Made by a program: the position numbers and the translations under genes. The notes beneath the pieces are model-generated. The model did no database searches. It saw only the letters and a list, made by a program, of their open reading frames with translations, and was not told where the DNA came from. Shown here piece by piece: positions 42,688 to 51,856 of a stretch of 64,000 nucleotides of DNA. The DNA lies in assembly GCA_963818855.1 (NCBI GenBank), contig CAWFUH010000012.1, positions 248,001-312,000 of the forward strand. Direction: 5' to 3'. This DNA is from Bog-159 sp963818855. Lineage in GTDB: Bacteria > Acidobacteriota > Terriglobia > Bryobacterales > Bryobacteraceae. Position 1 is the stretch's first letter, and each line of letters begins with the position of its first letter.

Positions 42688-44130
42688 ATGAGCGCACCCG
42701 AATCATCTTCCGCCGCCGATAAGGGCCGCGTCCTGGTGGTGGATGACGAATTGGATATACGCGAAGGCCTGGAAACCCTGCTCAGCCTGGAAGGCTATCG
42801 CGTGGATCTCGCCGCGAACGGCACCGAAGGACTGCGCAAGATGGAAACGCGCGCCTACGACATGGTGCTGCTCGACCTCATGATGCCGGATCGTTCCGGC
42901 ATGGACGTTTTGCGGGACGTCCGCGGGCGCGACCGGGAAACGCCTATCTTCATGATCACGGCCTACGGCTCTGTCGAAGCCGCCGTGGAAGCGCTCAAGC
43001 TGGGCGCCAGCGATTATTTCCCCAAGCCGTGGGACAACGAGAAACTGTTGATCGAGATCGACCGCATGATCTCCAAGCGGCGCCTCGAATACGAGAACAC
43101 CCACCTGAAGCGCGCCCTGAAACAGCGCTACAGTTTCCCCAACATCATCGGCAAAAGCGACCGCATGCTGCGCCTGCTGGACCTGGTGGGCCAGGTCGCG
43201 AGCAGCCGTTCCACCATCCTCATCACCGGTGAAACCGGCACGGGTAAGGAGTTGATCGCCAAGGCCATCCACTCCAATTCACCGCGCGCCGACCGCATGT
43301 TCGTGCCCGTGAACAGCGGCACGCTGCCCTCCGATCTGCTCGAATCCACCCTGTTCGGTCACATCAAAGGCGCCTTCACCAGCGCCATACACACCAAGAA
43401 GGGTTACTTCGAGGTGGCCGACCACGGCACTATCTTCTTCGACGAAATCGGCACCATCGCGCCGGACATGCAAGCCAAGCTGTTGCGCGTGATCCAGGAG
43501 AAGGAATTCACCCCGCTGGGCGCCACCGAACCGGTGCGCGTGGATGTGCGAATTCTGGCCGCCACCAACGAAGACCTGAAGAAACGCGTGGACGAGGGCA
43601 CCTTTCGCGAGGATTTGTATTACCGCCTCAACGTGATCAATATCGCGCTGCCGGCGTTGCGCGAACGTAAAGAAGATATTCCCGCGCTGGTGAGCCACTT
43701 CTTCACCAAGTACTGCCGCGAGAACGAAAAATTCCTCGATCCGCAGGGCAGTTCCACGCTGCATTTCCAGCCCGAGGTGATGCAGATCCTGATGGAGCAC
43801 AACTGGCCCGGCAACGTGCGCGAATTGGAAAATGCCGTGGAGCGCGCCGTGGTGCTGGCCACCGAAACGGCCGTCCCCATAGATGTGCTGCCCGATCACC
43901 TGCTGCAATCGAGCGGCATTCGCCTGCGCCGCGCCGAAGGCGGTGCCCTGCCGGCCGATGCGTCATTATTCGAAATCGTGGCGGACTTCGAGCGGCGCAT
44001 CATTCTGGAGCGCCTGACCCAGTCGGGCGGCAGCCAGACCGAGGCCGCGGCCAGTCTGCACGTGCCGCTTTCCACGCTCAATCAGAAGATCAAGCGGCAC
44101 GACATCAAGATCCCGAAAAAGTCGGAATAG
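42688..44130 (+). CDS. sigma-54-dependent response regulator (NtrC/PrsR type)
   Basis: A 480-residue regulator from ATG 42688. The receiver domain has VLVVDDE and the phospho-acceptor Asp63 (MVLLDLMMPD). The AAA+ domain has GETGTGKELIAKAIH (Walker A), GAFTSAIHTKKG (sigma-54 contact loop; the usual GAFTGA reads GAFTSA), ADHGTIFFDEIG (Walker B) and HNWPGNVRELEN. A Fis-type helix-turn-helix follows (GSQTEAAASLHVPLSTLNQKIKRH). It pairs with the upstream kinase and would activate sigma-54 promoters; targets may include the nearby export genes, though no clear -24/-12 site was found. Confidence 0.93.
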   Translation: MSAPESSSAADKGRVLVVDDELDIREGLETLLSLEGYRVDLAANGTEGLRKMETRAYDMVLLDLMMPDRSGMDVLRDVRGRDRETPIFMITAYGSVEAAVEALKLGASDYFPKPWDNEKLLIEIDRMISKRRLEYENTHLKRALKQRYSFPNIIGKSDRMLRLLDLVGQVASSRSTILITGETGTGKELIAKAIHSNSPRADRMFVPVNSGTLPSDLLESTLFGHIKGAFTSAIHTKKGYFEVADHGTIFFDEIGTIAPDMQAKLLRVIQEKEFTPLGATEPVRVDVRILAATNEDLKKRVDEGTFREDLYYRLNVINIALPALRERKEDIPALVSHFFTKYCRENEKFLDPQGSSTLHFQPEVMQILMEHNWPGNVRELENAVERAVVLATETAVPIDVLPDHLLQSSGIRLRRAEGGALPADASLFEIVADFERRIILERLTQSGGSQTEAAASLHVPLSTLNQKIKRHDIKIPKKSE

Positions 44131-44371
44131 TACGGCTTATCTTCAACAATGTATCCGCGACACCGGTGCAGAATCAAGCGCCATCGGCCCTCGCACGACA
44201 CTATCCGGTCTGTGTACAGAAGGGCACGGCCCCATCGCCCGACCAACAGTCTACCAGTGCGCCTGGGAAATCGGCAATTCCAGGATGGCTGGTGTCGTCA
44301 AACATTGCCGATGCCCAGCTTGCCCCGACACGATGCCCTTCCCTGGGCCGCAATCGCACCTGCACGCCGGA

Positions 44372-44689
44372 TTACTGCCGCGCCTTGCGCCTTGCCGAAA
44401 GCGCCGCGTGCATTGCAGCGCGCAGGGTATCGTTGATGCGCGTCTGGTAACCCGCCCCTTGCCGCCTGTAGAACGCCAGCACGTCCTTATCCAGCCGGAT
44501 CGACACGATCTCCTTGGCGGGCCGGTAGAACTTGCCCCGCACCGCACGCGCGAACCATTCCTCGGTCAATTCGGGGATGTCGGAGAAGTCGATATCTTCA
44601 TCCTTGATTTCGGCAATCCGCTTCAGGTTCTCCTTCTGCCGGCGCGTGAGCGGGTCTCCTGGCTTTCTCTCATAACGGACAATGGCCAC
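44372..44689 (-). CDS. brnA: BrnA-family antitoxin (toxin partner broken)
   Basis: A 105-residue protein starting at GTG 44689: IVRYERKPGDPLTRRQKENLKRIAEIKDEDIDFSDIPEL, then FYRPAKEIVSIRLDKDVLAFYRRQGAGYQTRIN, the BrnA (DUF4415) ribbon-helix-helix antitoxin. It overlaps the end of the broken brnT frame, the normal brnTA arrangement. Intact as read. Confidence 0.85.
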   Translation of the reverse strand: MAIVRYERKPGDPLTRRQKENLKRIAEIKDEDIDFSDIPELTEEWFARAVRGKFYRPAKEIVSIRLDKDVLAFYRRQGAGYQTRINDTLRAAMHAALSARRKARQ

Positions 44690-44949
44690 GATAGTAACGA
44701 TTCCTTTCCGTGCGGTTCGCTTTTCGAGCTGAGACGACCCGACCGATATCTTCCTCGGTCTAAGTATGGCAGACGAGGCAGGAGTTCGTTCACCAGGCCA
44801 ATAGTCTGCCAGCGCTCTTCGCCGTCCACGAAGCGGTCCTGATCGCTGCGATGGTTTGGATCGTCGAACACTAGCACCGCGACGGCGAAATCGACCCCGT
44901 GTTTGCGGAGATTTTGGCGATTCTTGGATTCATCCCACTCGAAACGCAC
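44670..44949 (-). pseudogene. brnT: BrnT toxin, frameshifted and with a nonsense codon
   Basis: The first half is a normal BrnT RNase: MRFEWDESKNRQNLRKHGVDFAVAVLVFDDP, then GEERWQTIGLVNELL. Near 44770 the homology moves to another frame (LVCHT, a TAG at 44762-44760, then TEEDIGRVVSARKANRTERNRYYRGH). The second half thus contains the conserved VSARKAxxxERxxYY tail but is cut off by a frameshift and a stop. The toxin cannot be made as a full protein. Confidence 0.8.
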
Positions 44950-45011
44950 CTATATGTACAATAGCGTAAATATAGCGCTGGGCTTCGTTCTCATGCTGCG
45001 TCTGCTGCACC

Positions 45012-45757
45012 TGTGGGCCAGGTCGCGAGCAGCCGTTCTGGAATCCACCTTGTTCGGTCACATCAAAGGCACCTTCACCAGCGCCATACACACCAAGAAG
45101 GGTTACTTCGAGGTGGCCGACCACGGCACCATCTTCTTCGACGAAATCGGCACCATCGCGCCGGACATGCAAGCCAAGCTGTTGCGCGTGATCCAGCAGA
45201 AGGAATTCACCCCTCTGGGCGCCACCGAACCGGTGCGCGTGGATGTGCGAATTCTGGCCGCCACCAACGAAGACCTGAAGAAACGCGTGGACGAGGGCAC
45301 CTTTCGCGAGGATTTGTATTACCGCCTCAACGTGATCAATATCGCGCTGCCGGCGCTGCGCGAACACCCGCGGGGCAACTCCACGCTGCATTTCCAGCCC
45401 GAGGTAATGGAGATCCTGATGGAGCACAACTGGCCCGGCAACGTGCGCGAACTGGAAAATGCCGTGGAGCGCGCCGTGGTGCTGGCCACCGAAACGGCCG
45501 TCCCTATAGACGTGCTGCCCGATCACCTGCTGCAATCGAGCGGCATTCGCCTGCGCCGCGCGGAAGGCGGTGCCCTACCGGCCGATGCGTCATTATTCGA
45601 AATCGTGGCGGACTTCGAGCGGCGCATCATTCTGGAGCGCCTGACCCAGTCGGGCGGCAGCCAGACCGAGGCCGCGGCCAGTCTGCACGTGCCGCTGTCT
45701 ACGCTCAATCAGAAGATCAAGCGGCACGACATCAAGATCCCGAAAAAGTCGGACTAG
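45012..45757 (+). pseudogene. truncated second copy of the sigma-54 response regulator
   Basis: Nearly identical in DNA to 43187-44130. The receiver domain is missing, about 126 bases containing the Walker A motif are deleted at 45036, and about 75 bases (the stretch after ALRE) are deleted in frame near 45370. The frame is open from 44903 but its first 45 codons are unrelated sequence overlapping brnT. It retains the FGHIKGTFTSA loop, Walker B and the Fis domain. Without Walker A it could not hydrolyse ATP; if expressed it could at most bind the same DNA sites as a competitor. Confidence 0.8.
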
Positions 45758-45840
45758 CGCGACCGCGTAGTGTTTTTCGGCCGTACTGCTCGCGATCTGT
45801 TAAAATAAATTTAGGTTCCTTACTGGGGCTTCTGTTTCTT

Positions 45841-46146
45841 ATGCCGTTGTACGAGTACAAATGCGCCAAATGCGGAGATATTTTTGAGGTGATTCAAAAG
45901 TTCTCCGACAAGCCGTTGCCCGAGCACCCCGGTTGCGGGGGCGCCGTGGAAAGACTGGTTTCGGCGCCCACACTGCAATTCAAAGGGTCCGGCTGGTATG
46001 TGAATGATTACGGACGAAATGGCGGGGCAGGCGACGAGAAGCCAAAGTCCGAATCCTCGGAATCCAAGAAGAGCGAAAAGACTGACGCCGCGAAGCCCGC
46101 TGCCACCTCGGCAAAGGAAAGCCCCAGCACGACGAAATCATCCTAG
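45841..46146 (+). CDS. FmdB-family zinc ribbon protein
   Basis: A 101-residue protein: MPLYEYKCAKCGDIFEVIQKFSD, then CGGAVERLVSAPTLQFKGSGWYVNDYG, the FmdB putative regulatory protein family, with CxxC and a second cysteine. The tail is a low-complexity Lys/Ser/Ala/Thr stretch. The role is unknown; homologs are widespread single genes. Confidence 0.85.
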   Translation: MPLYEYKCAKCGDIFEVIQKFSDKPLPEHPGCGGAVERLVSAPTLQFKGSGWYVNDYGRNGGAGDEKPKSESSESKKSEKTDAAKPAATSAKESPSTTKSS

Positions 46147-46168
46147 CAGGGCGCAAGGCTACAGGATA

Positions 46169-46576
46169 TTAGCCGCGGGCGACAGCTTCCGCCCAGCGCC
46201 GCAATTTCTGATCGCTTCGCGCGGACCACGCGTTTTCCGGCACTACCCGCGCCAGAGTGCGGAACTCATACTGCTCAATAGTGCAGGCGATAGTGCCCGT
46301 GTCGCTTCTGAGCACTCTTCCAAAACCGATCAATTGTAGCGGGCAGCGATTTTCGAGCAACGCCGGCCAGGCGATGGATACCTCGATAAACGCCCCCAGC
46401 GGTAACTCCTCTACGGTGACAAAAGCCACCCCGTTGCTGCTTAGATTGATGGTTTTGCCGCTCCCCACGGCAATGATTCTGTCCTGCTCCAACACCCGAT
46501 AGCGGATCTCACGCTCCATGACAAAACGCTTCTTCGCCCGTCGTTCGATTGGTAAGTCTCCTCGTTCAGATCCCAT
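46169..46576 (-). CDS. PilZ domain protein
   Basis: A 135-residue protein with IERRAKKRFVM (the RxxxR motif) and TINLSSNGVAFVT (the NxSxxG-type motif reads NLSSNGVAF), the c-di-GMP binding surfaces of PilZ domains. The second motif is slightly altered (D/NxSxxG is imperfect), so c-di-GMP binding is likely but not certain. Confidence 0.75.
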   Translation of the reverse strand: MGSERGDLPIERRAKKRFVMEREIRYRVLEQDRIIAVGSGKTINLSSNGVAFVTVEELPLGAFIEVSIAWPALLENRCPLQLIGFGRVLRSDTGTIACTIEQYEFRTLARVVPENAWSARSDQKLRRWAEAVARG

Positions 46577-46845
46577 TCGATTTATCCGTTACAGCTTAGG
46601 CTTCCTTGACAAAACGCGTATTCCACCTGGTCGGAATAGCTGAAGCGGCACTAGGGCCAGGCAGGCGAGGAGTGTCACCTCGCGACTGCCTTTGCCGAAT
46701 ATCTTCAACATGATACCACTTGCAGACATTAACTTGGGTTAATTCCATATGACAAAAGTCCCAATAGTTCTAGAAAAGTCTCCTGAAAGATTAGTACCCG
46801 CCGGGCGGGCCGGTCCGCCGCATGCCGAACCCCGCCAATCCGCCC
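46577..46845 (+). other. intergenic region, no gene recognised
   Basis: About 270 bases between the divergent PilZ gene start and the 3' end of the UvrC-like gene. Open frames here have no recognisable content. No hairpin repeat of the two families above is present. Confidence 0.5.
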
Positions 46846-47973
46846 TCAGGATGCCTCGCGCGGTATATCCCGCCGTGCCACCCGCGACACCGCGTGCACC
46901 AGCTTGCGATAGGGTAAGTTCTCAAAGGACTCGATGGCCAGCCATTCGCCGTCGCGCCAGCTCGAATAATACCAGCGCGCCAGCAAGGCCAGATATTCCT
47001 GGCGCTCGCGCGTGCCGAGCCGGCGCATGGGCAGTCGACCGAAGATCTCCCGCAGCTTGCCGTCGAGCGAAACAGGCTTGCCTTCCTGGATCTCGAAGCT
47101 CAAGCGCCGCGGTTCCTGCCAGTGCCCCCCCCGCACGATCCACAGTTCCACCGCGTTGGGCGCCGCGGAAAACGTGATCGCCACACCGTGCATCCGGTCG
47201 ATATCGCGCGCCAGCTCGTCGCGCAGCTTGAGCACTTCCTGAACCTTTTCGTACCGTTTGTGCTGCCGCGCCGCTTCCTCGAATATCATCTCTTCGCTGT
47301 AGCGGTCGCGCGTGCTGCCGATCACGTCCAGCAAAGAGCGGCCGCCGCTCTTGAGGAACTCCGCTGCGCGCGCGGTTTCGTGAAGATACTCGTCGCGCCC
47401 GACCACCTGCTGGCAGGGGCGCAGGCACATGCCCATTTCGCCGTAGATGCAGCCGGGGTGCTCGGGCGAGGGCACCAGGTCTTCCTGGCAGCGGCGCATC
47501 TGAAACAGGTCCAGAAATTCCGATTCGAACTTCTCGGCCGCAGCGCGGCTGCGGAACGGTCCGCAATAGAGGGCCGGCGCGCGCCCCAGGTGCGTCGTGA
47601 GCTGGCTGCGCGGAAACTCGTTCGAGAGTACCAGCTTCACGTATGTTGGCATGCGCAGTTTCAGCAGATCGAGATAGCTCTTGGGAAAGTAGCGACGCGC
47701 CAGCTCGTACATGAGAATCGCGGATTCGAACGCGGAGCCCGTGAGGCAGTACTCAATACGCCGCACGGTGTGGCGGAGATTGAGCAGGCGGGACGGCTTT
47801 TCGCGTTCTTTGAGCAGACGCAGCAGGCGCCGCCGCAGCAAAGCGGTCTTCGCCAGATAGGGATCGCCTTCGCGCGGCCAAAGCAGAAAAACAGCCGGAT
47901 TATTGGGGACCTGCGCAATGGCCGCATCGAGGCCGGACAGATCTTCGGGAACCTCGATGACGGTCATCGCCAC
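46846..47973 (-). CDS. UvrC-like protein with degenerate GIY-YIG domain
   Basis: A 375-residue protein. It aligns with the N-terminal half of UvrC: a GIY-YIG-like start (NNPAVFLLWPREGDPYLAKTALLRRRLLRLL), then FPRSQLTTHLGRAPALYCGPFRSRAAAEKFESEFLDLFQMRRC and the cysteine region GCIYGEMGMCLRPCQQVV, then a UVR-like coiled coil. GIY reads AVF and YIG reads YLA, while the later Arg and Glu positions seem kept. It lacks the C-terminal RNase-H nuclease and HhH domains. It resembles Cho-type proteins, but nuclease activity is doubtful. Confidence 0.65.
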   Translation of the reverse strand: MAMTVIEVPEDLSGLDAAIAQVPNNPAVFLLWPREGDPYLAKTALLRRRLLRLLKEREKPSRLLNLRHTVRRIEYCLTGSAFESAILMYELARRYFPKSYLDLLKLRMPTYVKLVLSNEFPRSQLTTHLGRAPALYCGPFRSRAAAEKFESEFLDLFQMRRCQEDLVPSPEHPGCIYGEMGMCLRPCQQVVGRDEYLHETARAAEFLKSGGRSLLDVIGSTRDRYSEEMIFEEAARQHKRYEKVQEVLKLRDELARDIDRMHGVAITFSAAPNAVELWIVRGGHWQEPRRLSFEIQEGKPVSLDGKLREIFGRLPMRRLGTRERQEYLALLARWYYSSWRDGEWLAIESFENLPYRKLVHAVSRVARRDIPREAS

Positions 47974-48043
47974 TCATCTTCAGTGTAAGTGATCGTACCG
48001 GGCTTCTTGAATCGCCGCGAGCGCGGGTGTTATCGTGGTTCGC

Positions 48044-48247
48044 ATGGCATTGTCCGCACGCAACCAACTTCGCGGCCAGATCACGGATGTGACCCGCGGC
48101 GACGTGATGGCTCACATCGTGGTGCAGGTGGGCGAGAACGAGATCGAAAGCGTCATCACGCGGCGCAGCGCCGACGAGATGAATCTGCAGCGCGGCGATA
48201 CGGTGAGCGTAGTCGTCAAATCCACCGAAGTCATGATTCAAAAGTGA
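48044..48247 (+). CDS. TOBE (Mop) domain molybdate-binding-like protein
   Basis: A 67-residue single-domain protein: ALSARNQLRGQITDVTRGDVMAHIVVQVG, then SVITRRSADEMNLQRGDTVSVVVKSTEVMIQK, the standard molbindin pattern. It may store or sense molybdate. It is divergent from the UvrC-like gene. Confidence 0.88.
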   Translation: MALSARNQLRGQITDVTRGDVMAHIVVQVGENEIESVITRRSADEMNLQRGDTVSVVVKSTEVMIQK

Positions 48248-48253
48248 GTATGG

Positions 48254-48302
48254 AGGGCGGGCTTTAGCCAGGCTTTAGCCGGCGCGGGGCTTCAGCCCCG
48301 CC
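48254..48302 (+). repeat. TTTA/TTCA-type palindromic repeat with a partially duplicated first module
   Basis: GGCGGGCTTTAGCC, then AGGCTTTAGCCGGCG, then CGGGGCTTCAGCCCCG. The first module is present twice. It lies between the TOBE gene and the convergent thrS 3' end. Confidence 0.85.
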
Positions 48303-50237
48303 TCACTCCGTCACAGCCTTCGAATCGATCAGCCCCCGTATCTCCGCGATGCAATCCACCACCGCCTTAGCCCCCTGATCGCCGGACTTGCGATGCCGCA
48401 CCGACACCTGCCCGCTCTGCGCCTCGCGATCACCTATCACCAGCATGTAAGGAATCTTCTGCAACTGCGCGTCCCGGATCTTTAAATTAACCTTCTCGTT
48501 CCGTTCGTCCACTGTGGCGCGAATACCGGCCGCTTCTAACTGGCTGTGCACGGATCGCGCGTACTCCAACTGTCGGTCGGTGATCGGCAGCACGATGGCC
48601 TGCACCGGCGCCAGCCACACCGGGAAAGCTCCCGCATAATGCTCCAGCAGAATGCCGAAGAAGCGCTCGATCGAGCCGTACAACGCGCGATGCACCATCA
48701 GCGGTTGATGCGCCTTGCCGTCTTCGGCGATGTACTCCAATGCGAAGCGCTGCGGCAGGTTGAAGTCGAATTGCACTGTGGATAGCTGCCAAAGCCGGCC
48801 GATCGCATCCACCAGCTTCACGTCGATCTTCGGGCCGTAGAACGCGGCCTCGTCCGGCGCCACCTTCACCTTCATATTCAGCCGCGTCACCGCTTTCATG
48901 AGCGCGTCTTCGGCCAGTTTCCACTGCTCGGGCGAGCCCAGGTACTTACCGCTGACGCCGTTGTCCCAGGTAGAGAGCTCGGCTTCGTAGTCGTTGAAGC
49001 CGTAAGTGTGCAAAGTGTCCACAGCAAACTCGAGACAGCTCACGATCTCGTCTTCAATCTGTTCGGGAGCGCAGAAGATATGCGCGTCGTCCTGCGTGAA
49101 GCCGCGCACGCGCAGCAAGCCGTGCATCACACCGGAGCGCTCATACCGGTAGACGGTGCCAAGTTCGCCGAGCCGAACGGGCAGGTCGCGATAGCTGCGC
49201 ATCCGGTCGCGATAGATCAGAATGTGGCCCGGACAGTTCATCGGCTTCAATTGGTACTCCGCGTCATCCAGCTCGATGCGAGAGAACATGTTCTCGGCAT
49301 AGTGGCCGTAATGGCCGGAGGTCTTCCACAAATCCGCGCGCATCACGTGCGGCGTGTAGACCAGCGCATAGCCGCGCTTGACGTACTGGTCGCGCATCCA
49401 GTCTTCGATCTGGCGTCGCACCACGCCCCCCTTGGGATGGAAAAAGATCAGCCCCGGACCGGCCAGCTCCTGAATGCTGAAGAGGTCCAGTTCCTTGCCG
49501 AGTTTGCGATGATCGCGCTTCTTGGCCTCTTCGAGCTTGGTCAGGTGCTCGTCAAGATCCTTCTTGGTAAAAAATGCGGTGCCGTAGATACGCTGCAACT
49601 GCTTGTTGTGTTCGTCGCCTTTCCAGTAAGCGCCCGCGATCGAGAGCAGCTTGAACGCTTTGATCTTGGAAGTCGCAGGCACATGCGGGCCGCGGCAGAA
49701 ATCGATGAAATGCGGGCCCAGAGTGTATTGGCTGAACACATCGCCGGCGCGTTCCTCGATCAGTTCCTTCTTCATCCAGTCGTCGGCATACTTGCGCAGG
49801 CCTTCGTCCTTGGGGGTCATGACGCGCTCATAGGGCAGGTCGCGCGCCTGAATCTCCCACATGCGCTTCTCGATCTTTTCCAGGTCTTCGGGAGTGAAAG
49901 CCGTGGGCCGGTCGAAATCGTAATAGAACCCGGTATCGATGGGCGGACCGATGCCCAGCTGGGTCTCCGGGAACAGCTCCAGCACGGCCGCGGCCAGCAG
50001 GTGCGCGGTGGAATGGCGGTAGACCGTGAGCGCGGCGGGATCCTTTGCAGTCAGGATCTGCAGAGTGGCATCGCCCTCCAGCGGACGAGTCAGATCGTAT
50101 AACTCGCCGTTTACTTTGGCGACGATGGCGGCGTCGGCCAGACGGGGGCTGATACCGCGCGCGATATCGATGGGCCGGCTCCCCGCCGCGACCGACTGTT
50201 GACTGCCGTCGGGCAGGGTAATCTGGATGTTACTCAT
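48303..50237 (-). CDS. thrS: threonyl-tRNA synthetase
   Basis: A 644-residue enzyme of normal length: TGS domain (MSNIQITLPDGSQQSV), editing domain with the HxxxH-type HSTAHLLAAAVLELFP, and class II catalytic core with motif 2 (YRYERSGVMHGLLRVRGFTQDDAHIF) and PMNCPGHILIY, then the anticodon-binding domain (VWLAPVQAIVLPITD). It charges tRNA-Thr; a tRNA-Thr gene lies at 58881-58956. Confidence 0.97.
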   Translation of the reverse strand: MSNIQITLPDGSQQSVAAGSRPIDIARGISPRLADAAIVAKVNGELYDLTRPLEGDATLQILTAKDPAALTVYRHSTAHLLAAAVLELFPETQLGIGPPIDTGFYYDFDRPTAFTPEDLEKIEKRMWEIQARDLPYERVMTPKDEGLRKYADDWMKKELIEERAGDVFSQYTLGPHFIDFCRGPHVPATSKIKAFKLLSIAGAYWKGDEHNKQLQRIYGTAFFTKKDLDEHLTKLEEAKKRDHRKLGKELDLFSIQELAGPGLIFFHPKGGVVRRQIEDWMRDQYVKRGYALVYTPHVMRADLWKTSGHYGHYAENMFSRIELDDAEYQLKPMNCPGHILIYRDRMRSYRDLPVRLGELGTVYRYERSGVMHGLLRVRGFTQDDAHIFCAPEQIEDEIVSCLEFAVDTLHTYGFNDYEAELSTWDNGVSGKYLGSPEQWKLAEDALMKAVTRLNMKVKVAPDEAAFYGPKIDVKLVDAIGRLWQLSTVQFDFNLPQRFALEYIAEDGKAHQPLMVHRALYGSIERFFGILLEHYAGAFPVWLAPVQAIVLPITDRQLEYARSVHSQLEAAGIRATVDERNEKVNLKIRDAQLQKIPYMLVIGDREAQSGQVSVRHRKSGDQGAKAVVDCIAEIRGLIDSKAVTE

Positions 50238-50369
50238 AGGGAATTTTCAGAGTAACACGGGGCGCCGCACCGAAGCCGTTCTGTCCAGCAAGAAGGCGAC
50301 TGAGCCTGGGAGAATGACTGCTGGCTGCCATTAAGGAGGGGCGATGAATCGTTAACGGCATAGGCAAAC

Positions 50370-51309
50370 CTTTGCCGCTGGCACGGTCTTCAAGATGACT
50401 CCGCGTGGTATGCTGACCACGCGGTACAGCTTCTGCGCCCAAAGCGGGTGTACGGACGGCACACAACCCGCGGGGATCATTCAGGCCGTCGATGGGGACT
50501 TCTATGGGACCACCTACTATGGCGGGGCCAACGGCCACGGAACTGTCTTCAAGATCACTCCGCGTGGCCAGCTAACGACGCTATACCGGTTCTGCGCCCA
50601 AGGCGACATGTGCCCGGACGGCTTCAACCCCGCGGCGGGCCTGGTCCAGGCTACCGACGGCAACCTCTACGGGACAACGCTCCACGGCGGGGCCAACCTC
50701 AACTCCGGGACGGTCTTCAAAATCGCTCCGGGCGGCACGCTGACAACGCTCCACAGCTTCTGCTCCCAAAGCGAGTGCATGGACGGCAAACACCCATATG
50801 CGGCTCTCGTCCAGGCCGCGGACGGGGACCTTTACGGGACAACATCGATAGGCGGCGCCAATGTGTACTATGGGACGGTTTTCAAAATCACGCCAGACGG
50901 CGCGCTATTCACGCTCTACAGCTTCTGCCCACAAGAGGGGTGTCCGGACGGTGCGTACCCCACCGCAGCGCTCATCCAGGCCACCAATGGGGACTTCTAC
51001 GGGACAACTGCTTATGGGGGCGCCCAAGGCGCTGGGACCGTGTTCAAAATCACCCGCGACGGCACGGTCACGACGCTCTACAGCTTCTGCTCTCAAAGCG
51101 CGTGCATGGACGGCGCAGAGCCCTTCACTGGGTTGCTCCAGGCCAGCGATGGGAACTTGTACGGGACCACCACATACGCTGCGCAGCCGCAGCAGATCCA
51201 CGAATACCTCACTCACTATCGCCGTGGGCTGCAGGGCATGCTCAGGCCGTTCGTGGTGCAGATACGCTTCGGCGATTCCGCGTATCTGCTTGTGGACCAA
51301 CAATCGTAG
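50370..51309 (+). pseudogene. fragment of a GloVer tandem-repeat protein
   Basis: Five repeat units of about 160 bases encode GTVFKITPxGxLTTLYSFCxQxxCxDGxxPxAxLxQAxDGxxYGTT and GGA turns, the GloVer beta-propeller-like repeat common in Acidobacteria. The first unit begins before the first ATG (50395), with no signal peptide or N-terminus. After 51180 the frame switches abruptly to an unrelated 40-residue stretch (QPQQIHEYLTHYRRGL, then VVQIRFGDSAYLLV). Both ends therefore look truncated. Confidence 0.65.
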
Positions 51310-51856
51310 GAGAATCGGGTTTTAAGGGCCTCAATCAGTCCACGCGTCGTTGTGCGCACCAGCGTTGCGCGGATCTCGGAATACGAGAAGCGCCACACCT
51401 GCCCGGTTCAAGAAACCGGATACGAGATCGGAACCGTGGTGGGCCTGTTCTCCGGACCGGCGGCACAATGGGGAGTGGAGATCTGCAAGGATATGGACTT
51501 TCCGGGTCTGGTCGCGCGCCTATGGCCGGCGCGGCGTGCGCATCCTGGCGGTGCCGGCGTGGGACTTCATTAGAGATGGCCGGCTGCACTCCCGTTTGGC
51601 GGTCATGCGCGCTGTCGAAGACGGATTCAGTATGGCGCGCGCCGCGCAACAGGGTTTGCTGACGTTCATCGACGCCTACGGGCGCATCCTTGGCGAGGCG
51701 GCTACTTACACGGCGCCCGAAGCCTTGTTGGTGAGGAGCGTGCCCGCCGGTCGCGGAGCTACCGTTTACAACAGCTTGGGTGATTGGTTTGGATGGTCTT
51801 GCGTGTTGGGTTTGACCGGTATTATTTGCTGGGCGCTGCAATCAAAGGGGCGCTGA
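51310..51856 (+). pseudogene. apolipoprotein N-acyltransferase/nitrilase-like fragment, frameshifted
   Basis: One frame reads RISEYEKRHTCPVQETGYEIGTVVGLF, then WGVEICKDMDFPGLVARL (with the nitrilase-fold catalytic Cys). From about 51525 the homology continues in another frame (YGRRGVRILAVPAWDFIRDGRLHSRLAVMRAVEDGFSMARAAQQGLLTFIDAYGRIL, then TVYNSLGDWFGW), which is typical of Lnt C-termini. The N-terminal membrane part is missing and a one-base shift breaks the domain. Confidence 0.7.

Noticed and set aside
46749..47177. Plus-strand frame MTKVPIVLEKSP...
   Set aside because: Mostly antisense to the conserved UvrC-like gene; the sequence is Pro/Arg-rich without motifs.
50238..50394. T-box or other leader regulating thrS
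   Set aside because: Only about 150 bases of upstream sequence, no T-box core motif or specifier stem recognisable; the start of a repeat-protein fragment lies there.
50395..51180. Possible CRISPR or satellite array because of about 160-base periodicity
   Set aside because: The period encodes an imperfect protein repeat (GTVFKI...YGTT); there are no identical short repeats with unique spacers.
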